From: Kosakonia sp. H02
GTDB lineage: Bacteria > Pseudomonadota > Gammaproteobacteria > Enterobacterales > Enterobacteriaceae
Direction: 5' to 3'
Assembly (NCBI GenBank): GCA_030704225.1
Contig: CP131915.1
Coordinates: forward strand, 4,375,480-4,439,479
Length of the DNA: 64,000 bases
In this document: positions 25,536-32,418 of the stretch, one piece after another
How positions within the stretch are numbered: position 1 is the stretch's first letter
Layout: every line of letters begins with the position of its first letter
Translations under genes and position numbers: made by a program
Notes under the pieces: generated by a model
Seen by the model: only the letters and a program-made list of their open reading frames with translations
What the model was told of the DNA's origin: nothing
The model's database searches: none

Positions 25536-26471
25536 TTAATACCCCACGGCCCTGAAACAAATTGTATTTTGTGAATTCGTGACGATCGATGCGATAAATG
25601 ACGTCAAATTGCTGGTACGCTCAAAAATACCGCAAGATTTGTTGCTGGGGTCCTCCGTCTGGATTGAAAACCATATACCCACACATGCTGATGGGAACGG
25701 TATGGGATAATTTACTGTGATCTTCTGCGTCCCCGCAGCAGGATTTACGATAAAACTGCCTCCACACTCAATTAATCCTGACGGATGTCTTTGAAGCCAC
25801 GACGCTCCTTTGACGCCAGCAAAACTCGACATATCAGGAATCTGACCTGCGCCAGTCCCCACCGATTTTTTGGCCGCATCTCCCAGTCCCAGGTTTTTTA
25901 GCGCAGCGGCAACCGCATCGCTGCCAGCGTTGGCGATCTCTTTAAAAGCCTGTGTAATTTGCAGGTACTGCGGATGTGGATTCGCAGCTTTGAGGTGGTT
26001 ATTCATCAGTTCATCCGCATACTTACGCGTTGCCAGCACCACCGAAGGGTCGATTTTCAGTGTTACCGCTGCCGTTGATGACACCACCACAGCCATGCGA
26101 ATGGTTTGCGTACGTCCGCTGCCCTCCTGCAACAATGGCTTATAGGTTTCCGGGCAGTTGGCTACGGCAATCAACACGCCGGTATCGTCATAAAGACCGA
26201 TTTCCCGTATCCAGAATCCCCCTTCGTTTTCCGGGATAATCTGTTCGGCAATAATTTGGCTTTCGTTATCAGGATCAACCGACAGCGTATTCAGCGAGGC
26301 GATACGTGTTTGATTAATCAAGGCCGTTTGCGAGGCATTCGGCGTAGGTAACACGCCGTTGGCGTCTCCCACGGCCATTTGCGTCAGATTGAGCGTGGTG
26401 CCGAGCGCGGTCGCGTTCGCCAGCTTCGCTGCGCCCTGATTGGTCAAAATTGCATAATATTTTGTGGTCAT
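25536..26471 (-). CDS. Tail fibre protein 2 (H-like, alternative tip)
   Basis: A 311-residue fibre sharing residues 1-200 with fibre 1 (including FWIREIGLYDDTGVLIAV and LKEIANAGSDAVAAAL-like stretches). Its tip is different: SWLQRHPSGLIECGGSF followed by a beta-rich end, of the type found at many enterophage fibre C-termini. With the coupled tfa gene this is the complete fibre unit; fibre 1 is an additional one. Two tips suggest a wider or switchable target range. Confidence 0.9.
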   Translation of the reverse strand: MTTKYYAILTNQGAAKLANATALGTTLNLTQMAVGDANGVLPTPNASQTALINQTRIASLNTLSVDPDNESQIIAEQIIPENEGGFWIREIGLYDDTGVLIAVANCPETYKPLLQEGSGRTQTIRMAVVVSSTAAVTLKIDPSVVLATRKYADELMNNHLKAANPHPQYLQITQAFKEIANAGSDAVAAALKNLGLGDAAKKSVGTGAGQIPDMSSFAGVKGASWLQRHPSGLIECGGSFIVNPAAGTQKITVNYPIPFPSACVGIWFSIQTEDPSNKSCGIFERTSNLTSFIASIVTNSQNTICFRAVGY

Positions 26472-26553
26472 GCGTTAACTCTCAGGTTGTTTGATGAGGA
26501 ATGAACGGTGGTGCTATTTTCCGTTCAGCCCCAGACGGACGCTATTTCACGGC

Positions 26554-26575
26554 GTTGGCTACGCCGCGAAACAAC
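26554..26575 (-). promoter_or_regulatory. Candidate Ogr-type site before fibre 2
   Basis: GTTG-N14-CAAC, 82 bp before the start, with AAATAGCG and GGAAAATAGCAC downstream as in the FI leader. The bases CGCTGTTGTTT at its start also occur at the kup junction near 8002. Confidence 0.6.
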
Positions 26576-26594
26576 AGCGCAGCGCAAAAAAAAA

Positions 26595-26635
26595 ATCGTC
26601 GGGTATTACAGCTCGCTCAGGCCGCATGAATATAA
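26595..26635 (+). repeat. 41-bp exact repeat, copy 2 at 59369-59409 (+)
   Basis: Identity begins and ends abruptly, with mismatches on both outer flanks. Marks a contig join between prophage DNA (left) and IS3 DNA (right). Confidence 0.9.
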
Positions 26636-26716
26636 CGGTGGATTATCACCAAACGAATCGGAAAACCGATACTGGAAAAACTCTAAAGCGGTGGCCAGTT
26701 TTAGTTGACCACTACA
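26595..26716 (+). mobile_element. Right end of an IS3-family element
   Basis: Encodes the last residues of an IS3 orfB transposase (YYSSLRPHEYN, then a short tail) and ends at an inverted repeat (26690-26716) that resembles, in length and pattern, the left end at 56154-56180. The first 41 bp (26595-26635) repeat exactly at 59369-59409, where the preceding part of orfB lies. Confidence 0.85.
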
Positions 26717-27095
26717 CCAAACTGGATCGTCTTGGACGAAATGCTATGGACGTCAGAAAAACGGTGGAACGCTGGCTGCATCAGATATTCGGGTTCATTG
26801 CCTGGCTCTGGGCGGCGTGGATCTCACCAGCCCGGCAGGGAAAATGACCATGCAGGTGATTTCTGCCGTAGCGGAATTTGAGCGCGATCTGCTGCTTGAG
26901 CGCACACACTCGGGTATCGCCCGGGCCAGAGCATCAGGGAAACGATTTGAACGCCCCTCTGCCCTGAATGATGAACAGAAAAAATCGGTACTGGAACGGC
27001 TCAGTACGGGAATGTCTGTGAGTGCTGTGGCCCGTGAATTTGGAACGACCCGACAGACTATTCTCATGGTAAAGGCGGCTATTCCAGCAGCATAA
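26717..27095 (+). pseudogene. Serine resolvase fragment (tnpR-like), frameshifted
   Basis: Reads TKLDRLGRNAMDVRKTVER in one frame, then, after loss of one base near 26774, DLTSPAGKMTMQVISAVAEFERDLLLERTHSGIARARASG (in parts) and a C-terminal helix-turn-helix (SVSAVAREFGTTRQTILMV) in another. This is the C-terminal two thirds of a Tn3-type resolvase; the N-terminus with the catalytic Ser is missing, cut off at the IS3 end. Stop at 27095. Inactive as it stands. Confidence 0.88.
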
Positions 27096-27207
27096 ACCAC
27101 CATACCAGTAAGAATCAGTCATTTCTTTGTCCCGGAACAATGACGATAAAATATCGCTTGGTTACGATGGAATGTTATTTATACATAAAAATGTGCAGGG
27201 AATCAGC

Positions 27208-29280
27208 ATGGAAATTATTGGCGACAACACCTGTATTACCAGCATCAGGCCCAAAAGTAAGGTTGTTTACTGTCGCGGTGAGCCGCATAGATACTGGCTT
27301 GAGCTTCAGTTCGTGGATGAGAACAACAATCCGGTTAGCGGGCTGAATGTGCAGCTGGAATACCACCCGCTGGCCTCTGCAAAAGAGGTCGCTATGTGGA
27401 AAAAATATGGTAACCACGACTACAACCCCACGCCGCCGCCTAATCCGCCCGCCAGGGTGACTGACAGCCAGGGACTGGTTCGCTTTGATGACCTGTACTG
27501 GATTACGGTTGATGTGAAGGTTGACGGCCAGCAGCTGGCTGATGAGATGGAGAGGCGACCGCTGGGACTCCGGCGTAACCCGAACAGCCAGCCGGTGACC
27601 AATAATATATTCAGACCGGAAACCCGCGACCCGTCATGGCGCACTGACGTGCAGGAGAAAGCTGAGGCCAGCGGGCATACGCATCACTATGTCACCATCG
27701 GGGAACTGTGCGACCGGCTACCACATATTGAGGGCTGGGATGCACCTGAACCGCCGAAATTCCATTTCCCGCCGGGAAAATCGCTGAAAGGCACGGAAAT
27801 CGCGCGTGAGGCGCTGGAGCAGCGGCATGTGATTGAGATCTGCCCGTTCCGTGCATGGGCGCTGGCCCTGCACGACACAAAAGACTATGACCTCGCCAAC
27901 GGATATAACCTCGGCATTATGGCCGATCTCGTCTATACAGCAGAGGCGACAAATCCGGCCATCGATTATTTTTTCCGTCAGAAATGCCAGGATCTATCAT
28001 GTATCCCGCAATTTGCGGAGTTCCCTTCTTACTTTCACACGCTGGCGGTGGATGTACCATTCCGTGACCACTACCAGGCCCCGGTCTACCTGAACACCGG
28101 GGAAGGACTGAACGGGGAAGGCGATACCCGACTGTTTACAGTGGAATGTGGTACGCACGTGCTGGTTGCCTGGTGCGGCACCGACAGCCTGCTGAATGTG
28201 GTAACCGATTTATCCTTTGCGCCGAAGCGCTGCCTGCCGGAGCTGGCCGGTGAGGGATATGTTCACGGTGGCTTTCTGGAGGCATATCGGCTGGCGAAGC
28301 GGAAGTTTGGGGACAAGTTGGATGCTATTAATAAATCTCTGGAAGAGAGTGGTGGAGCGAAAAAACTGTTTGTCTGCGGTCATAGTCTGGGCGGGGCACT
28401 GGCGCTGCTGTACGCTGCCGAGATGAAATCCAGCCTGCCGGTACTGTACACCTACGGGATGCCGCGTACCTTCACCCGCGCGGCGATAGCATCACTGGAC
28501 GACATCACTCATTACCGGCACGTCAACGATAATGACACGATCACGCAGATCCCTCCGGATGCCGATCTCGATAATGCGTTCTACGAGACATGGGGCCCCT
28601 TGGGAGACAAGCTGGGGTTCGACTGGTCGGTGACCACGGCAACCGGACTCAGCATGGCGGTACGGGATCTGGCGTATCAGTCGGCGGGTCTTGTGGAGAA
28701 AAAAGACCCGTACTGGCACCACGGCAGTACGGTAATATTTTTCCGGGCGCAGCAATGCGCGATGCAGGCCGCCAGTCCGTATCAGAAAAACCTGGTCGAC
28801 GGGCAGGCCTATACCCGGCATTTTGTGGCCACCAAGCTCTTCCTGGTGCCGTCCCTGAATGAGGAGTGCCTGAAATCCACCGGTGAGCATCAGGCGGCGT
28901 TTATCCAGTGTCTGGATCCAGCCAGCCTGAAAAAGACCTTTCCGCAGAATACCAACCCAACGCTGAACGGTATTGGTACCGATCCTCGCAGTCACTCGAT
29001 GGCACACCGTTACCTGCCGTATATCCATAATCAGGTACTTGAGCTGGCCGATCCGACGCGGGATATAAGCAGAAAAGCGATGCGGGAGAGATTCCGTGAC
29101 GAGGTGGAGAAAAGTGCATCTGGCAGCAATCCGGATGAGGTCGAGCGTAACCGCGAGTTCCTGGCGCTTCAAGACATGCTGCCGGTGACGCTGAACCGGA
29201 TACGTGCTGAGGAGACCGGAAAAAATGCCCTGATCCGCTTTGCGGAGGTAACGGATGAAGACGTTGAATTTTCTCAGTAG
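27208..29280 (+). CDS. Class 3 lipase, probable T6SS effector (Tle-type)
   Basis: A 690-residue cytoplasm-made protein with no signal peptide. An N-terminal beta domain (about 1-120) precedes a lipase_3 alpha/beta-hydrolase: the nucleophile elbow is G391-H-S393-L-G-G in FVCGHSLGGALALLY, acid candidates lie in HYRHVNDND (about 435-443) and a His in DPYWHHG (about 504). ATG 27208 follows GCAGGG; the frame is open to TTG 27127. The next gene overlaps by 26 bp and encodes a periplasm-facing lipoprotein, the standard effector-immunity arrangement for T6SS lipases. Phospholipase activity is inferred. Confidence 0.82.
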   Translation: MEIIGDNTCITSIRPKSKVVYCRGEPHRYWLELQFVDENNNPVSGLNVQLEYHPLASAKEVAMWKKYGNHDYNPTPPPNPPARVTDSQGLVRFDDLYWITVDVKVDGQQLADEMERRPLGLRRNPNSQPVTNNIFRPETRDPSWRTDVQEKAEASGHTHHYVTIGELCDRLPHIEGWDAPEPPKFHFPPGKSLKGTEIAREALEQRHVIEICPFRAWALALHDTKDYDLANGYNLGIMADLVYTAEATNPAIDYFFRQKCQDLSCIPQFAEFPSYFHTLAVDVPFRDHYQAPVYLNTGEGLNGEGDTRLFTVECGTHVLVAWCGTDSLLNVVTDLSFAPKRCLPELAGEGYVHGGFLEAYRLAKRKFGDKLDAINKSLEESGGAKKLFVCGHSLGGALALLYAAEMKSSLPVLYTYGMPRTFTRAAIASLDDITHYRHVNDNDTITQIPPDADLDNAFYETWGPLGDKLGFDWSVTTATGLSMAVRDLAYQSAGLVEKKDPYWHHGSTVIFFRAQQCAMQAASPYQKNLVDGQAYTRHFVATKLFLVPSLNEECLKSTGEHQAAFIQCLDPASLKKTFPQNTNPTLNGIGTDPRSHSMAHRYLPYIHNQVLELADPTRDISRKAMRERFRDEVEKSASGSNPDEVERNREFLALQDMLPVTLNRIRAEETGKNALIRFAEVTDEDVEFSQ

Positions 29281-30040
29281 AACTGCCGTTGTTATGTCGG
29301 CTTTTGCGCTGCTTTGCGGGTGTGATAATCGACCTGACCGGACGATGTCGCCTCCAGATAATGCTAAATGGGTGGCGGTGACTTTTCGCGTACCGGAAGG
29401 GGTAACACTTCAACCTGCAGAGCTGCTGTATCGTTCGAAACAGTGCAAATCTGTGCGTTATAATTCAAGTAATGAACCTCATGATATTCCGGGTTATAAC
29501 GACGTTGAACAGCCATTCGGTGTGCCTGATGGTGACAATGTCCGGCGTCTGCGGGTTGCTGTTGATGGTGGCGGCCCGTGCCAGTGGCAACTGAACTCAC
29601 TGATGGTGAGCTTCAGTATTGCGGAAGACAATCCGCTGGTTAAGGGAAAAGAGGTTATTGATACCAGCTATATCTTCGATTTCGGCAACTACGGACTCAG
29701 TGACGGCTACGGGACCGGGCGGGCTAAAGCATTCGGCGGTGAGCGGCTGGAACTGAAAACAGACTTCTTTCCTATGTCATACATTAGTCATATGTTTAAC
29801 AAGACGACGCTGAAACTTTTTGGCGGAGATACGGATTCCGAAAAGTGGAGCCGGCGTTATCAGCTGAAAAACGCGAGTTTGATAACTATAGAGCCGATCT
29901 TTCATGCGGAAAAAAACGTGTCACTTGAGGCTGATAAGCAACGAGGAATTGGGATGGTTATAACCTACCCTGATGGAAATGAAGAGCATGTCCGTCAGGT
30001 TAACCCTGATTATCAAAGATTATTGTCGTTGTTGAAATAA
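29255..30040 (+). CDS. Lipoprotein immunity protein for the lipase (Tli-type)
   Basis: A 261-residue lipoprotein: signal peptide, lipobox L20-C-G-C23, Asp at +2, which in enterobacteria usually keeps lipoproteins in the inner membrane facing the periplasm. The mature part is beta-rich (VAVTFRVPEGVTL) with no known catalytic motif. GGAGG precedes ATG 29255 inside the lipase gene. Periplasmic immunity proteins of T6SS lipases block the enzyme where it acts; specificity for this lipase is inferred from coupling. Confidence 0.78.
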   Translation: MKTLNFLSRTAVVMSAFALLCGCDNRPDRTMSPPDNAKWVAVTFRVPEGVTLQPAELLYRSKQCKSVRYNSSNEPHDIPGYNDVEQPFGVPDGDNVRRLRVAVDGGGPCQWQLNSLMVSFSIAEDNPLVKGKEVIDTSYIFDFGNYGLSDGYGTGRAKAFGGERLELKTDFFPMSYISHMFNKTTLKLFGGDTDSEKWSRRYQLKNASLITIEPIFHAEKNVSLEADKQRGIGMVITYPDGNEEHVRQVNPDYQRLLSLLK

Positions 30041-30053
30041 ACAATCAAATGAA

Positions 30054-30077
30054 GGGATCTCTTTGAGATCCTTTTTT
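30054..30077 (+). terminator. Terminator of the lipase-immunity operon
   Basis: GGATCTC-TTT-GAGATCC followed by TTTTTT, 14 bp after the immunity stop. Confidence 0.88.
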
Positions 30078-30190
30078 AACGCTTTTAATTTCCCGAACCC
30101 GCTCGTTTTGTAAAATGTCGCATTTTGCAGCTTCGCTTCCATTGGCCCCACTTCCAATGCGACAGAGCACTACTTTGTTCAAAAAACAGG

Positions 30191-30228
30191 CTTAGCGTAG
30201 GATATTTTCCGTTTTCCAAGCGGACCCC
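30191..30228 (-). repeat. 38-bp Tn3-family terminal inverted repeat
   Basis: On the minus strand it begins GGGGTCCGC and ends CTACGCTAAG, exactly 38 bp: the length, GGGG start and TAAG end of Tn3-family ends. Orientation places the transposon body to the left, so the lipase-immunity pair and the resolvase fragment lie inside it. No left end is seen. Confidence 0.75.
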
Positions 30229-30270
30229 TCGTTGACCGCACCGGCAGGTCGTTTACTGCCCCCAGCTCTG
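30229..30270 (+). repeat. 42-bp exact repeat, copy 2 at 62695-62736 (+)
   Basis: Left overlap of the IS4-like pieces; sequence diverges at both ends. Confidence 0.9.
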
Positions 30271-30621
30271 TGATCGCCCGCCGCAAAAAGCTGGGGGAAG
30301 ATGCCATCCGGGAACTGTTCAACCTCACGCAACAGCACTGGCACGAGGAAGCCCGGCATCCGCTCTGGAATGGCCTGACGCTGAACGCCGTTGATGGTAT
30401 GGTCTGGCGGACTCCCGACACGCCGGAAAATGCCGCTGCCTTCGCGAAAGCAGAAAACCAGTATGGAGAAAAAGGCTTCCCGCAGGTCCGCATGGTGTGT
30501 CTGATGGAACTGAGCAGCCACCTGCTGCGGGCGAGCGTAATGGACCGGTATGACGTTAATGAGATGCGACTGGCCGCAGGGCTGGCAAAACAGGCACCGG
30601 ATAACAGCGTGACGTTGTTCG

Positions 30622-30662
30622 ACAGGGGCTTCTGGTCAACAGGTCTGCTGCATGACTGGCAC
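30622..30662 (+). repeat. 41-bp exact inverted repeat, copy 2 at 58214-58254 (-)
   Basis: Right overlap of the IS4-like pieces, in opposite orientation. Confidence 0.9.
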
Positions 30663-30771
30663 GCACTAGTCTCAACCTGACCTCACCTTTAAATACCCTG
30701 CCGGCATCCTCCGGGACGGGGTATTCCGTTCTGGCAGGAAGATAATAGAAAACAGCATATCCTGCGCATCT

Positions 30772-30824
30772 GCATATGCTAAGTATATACATATGAATTG
30801 CATCCGCATATACTATACATATGC
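30772..30824 (+). promoter_or_regulatory. vapBC operator/promoter region
   Basis: Two AT-rich inverted arms, GCATATGCTAAGTATATAC and GCATATACTATACATATGC, flank a 15-bp centre upstream of vapB. Toxin-antitoxin operons are typically autorepressed by VapBC at such palindromes. Confidence 0.7.
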
Positions 30825-30865
30825 GCGTGGTGCGCTGCAGTCAGGCCGAACGGCCAGGAGAGAAC

Positions 30866-31096
30866 ATGAGAATTGTATCTATTTTTAAAAACGGCAATAA
30901 CCGCGCCATCCGTCTGCCGCGCGATCTGGATTTTGAGGGCGTCAGCGAGCTGGAAATCGTCCGGGAAGGGGACAGCATCATCCTGCGCCCGGTCCGGCCG
31001 ACCTGGGGCTCGTTTGCGCAGCTTGATAAAGCCGACGCGGACTTTATGGCGGAGCGTGAGGACGTTGTCAGCGACGAAGGACGGTTTGACCTGTGA
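30866..31096 (+). CDS. vapB: Antitoxin VapB
   Basis: A 76-residue protein with an AbrB/SpoVT-type swapped-hairpin DNA-binding N-terminus (IVSIFKNGNNRAIRLPRDLDF) and an acidic C-terminal toxin-binding tail (DFMAEREDVVSDEG). Follows AGGAGAG. Overlaps vapC by 4 bp. Confidence 0.92.
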   Translation: MRIVSIFKNGNNRAIRLPRDLDFEGVSELEIVREGDSIILRPVRPTWGSFAQLDKADADFMAEREDVVSDEGRFDL

Positions 31097-31509
31097 ACAA
31101 GACCTATATGCTCGATACCAACATCTGCTCGTTCATCATGCGTGAGCAGCCGGAAGCCGTAATTAAGCGCCTGGAGCAGGCGGTGCTGCGCAACAACCGG
31201 ATTGTGGTCTCGGCCATCACCTACGCCGAGATGCGCTTCGGTGCCATCGGCAAGAAAGCATCTCCGCGCCACGCACAGCTGGTTGATGCGTTCTGTGCCC
31301 GCCTCAATGCCGTACTGCCCTGGGATCGGGCCGCCGTGGATGCGACAACCGGGATTAAGGCATCCCTGGCCGCAGCCGGGACGCCAATCGGGCCAAACGA
31401 TACGGCCATTGCCGGACACGCCATTGCAGCCGGCGCGATCCTGGTGACGAATAATGTGAGGGAGTTTGCGCGCGTGCCGGGTCTGACACTTGAAGACTGG
31501 GTAAAATAA
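31093..31509 (+). CDS. vapC: Toxin VapC (PIN-domain RNase)
   Basis: A 138-residue PIN-domain endoribonuclease. The acidic metal-binding residues are visible in YMLDTNICSF, SAITYAEMRFG and GPNDTAIAGHA, with the closing VTNNVREFARVPGLTLEDW typical of enterobacterial/plasmid VapC (initiator tRNA cleavage in relatives). Starts with GTG 31093 overlapping the vapB stop. Confidence 0.95.
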   Translation: MNKTYMLDTNICSFIMREQPEAVIKRLEQAVLRNNRIVVSAITYAEMRFGAIGKKASPRHAQLVDAFCARLNAVLPWDRAAVDATTGIKASLAAAGTPIGPNDTAIAGHAIAAGAILVTNNVREFARVPGLTLEDWVK

Positions 31510-31539
31510 TACGCTGCTTTAACTACAGGGTAATAAAGG

Positions 31540-32280
31540 ATGAGTGAACTGAAAATTGATAATCCGGCGCAGCGGCTGCTGGATCTTCTGGAAGCAGGTA
31601 AAAAGTATTCGCAAACCCAAAGCTGTCGCGCTGTGTGGGTCTCGCTCCTGGATGCACAGGAAAATAATGAACAGCATCTTCTTTCCCGTCTGGCCCGGGT
31701 CATGGAGTTACCAGGACGAATCTTGCAGGTCAGGGAGGATCATTTTTCCACGCTCAGGGGGAAATCCATGCACTGGAAGGCCTGTGTTGATAAAGCATTT
31801 ATTTCACAGACCCTCAACAGTCACTGGCAGACGTTCTGGCATCATATTGATGATCGCACGATGTCAGAACTCAGTATGTTGACAGATCTGTTTGAAAACC
31901 GCGGTGCACATGCTGGTATTGAGGCTGAAGAGATTGAGTCCCTGCTGGAGAGAATTACTGTTCTGCGCGGTGACATTCGAAATGCTGAACTTCCTGCCAC
32001 GATGAAAACTATGTTACTGAAACAACTTTCACAGATCCAGGAAGCGCTGGAATCGTACAGTATTTCCGGCGTTGAGCCGGTGATGGACGCTGTTCAGTCA
32101 ACCCTGGGTCTTGCCGTTCTGCATCCGGAGTACCGTAATGAGATTAAAAAGGGCACAGGCAGTCAGTTTGGTGACAAAATATCGGATCTGCTGAGCGATG
32201 TGGCCAATGTGGTGACAGTGGCCGGTGCGATGCCCGCGTTAACCGTCGCGGTAAATACTGCGCTGACCTGTTTAAGTTAA
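31540..32280 (+). CDS. Hypothetical protein upstream of KAP NTPase
   Basis: A 246-residue, mainly helical protein I do not recognise. Residues 1-170 are acidic and coiled-coil-like; the last 20 residues (VVTVAGAMPALTVAVNTALT) are hydrophobic enough for a C-terminal membrane or pore-like helix. It sits 30 bp after vapC with a TAAAGG ribosome site and 138 bp before the KAP NTPase on the same strand, so the two could act together. Confidence 0.8.
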   Translation: MSELKIDNPAQRLLDLLEAGKKYSQTQSCRAVWVSLLDAQENNEQHLLSRLARVMELPGRILQVREDHFSTLRGKSMHWKACVDKAFISQTLNSHWQTFWHHIDDRTMSELSMLTDLFENRGAHAGIEAEEIESLLERITVLRGDIRNAELPATMKTMLLKQLSQIQEALESYSISGVEPVMDAVQSTLGLAVLHPEYRNEIKKGTGSQFGDKISDLLSDVANVVTVAGAMPALTVAVNTALTCLS

Positions 32281-32418
32281 TAATCATCCCTGACATCCGT
32301 GCTACGGCTGTCGCTTTTTACCGCTGCAACATCCATAGATACTGGTGAGCCAGTTGTGTCCGGCCCGCAGGCAGAAGACCTGACCGGGCTGCGTTGCCTT
32401 TAAGGAGATATCCAGAAC

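Larger units (their letters stand above)
30229..30662 (+). mobile_element. Central part of an IS4-family transposase gene
   Basis: Open frame with RTPDTPENAAAFAKAENQYGEKGFPQVRMVCLMELSSHLL (in parts) and FDRGFWSTGLLHDWH, the DDE domain middle of an IS4-like transposase. Both ends are exact repeats of other pieces in the window: 30229-30270 equals 62695-62736, and 30622-30662 is the reverse complement of 58214-58254. The three pieces tile one transposase. Confidence 0.9.

Noticed and set aside
26491..26847. A 118-codon ORF as a new gene
   Set aside because: It runs from a phage leader through the IS3 end into the frameshifted resolvase, so it is a chimera of three unrelated pieces.
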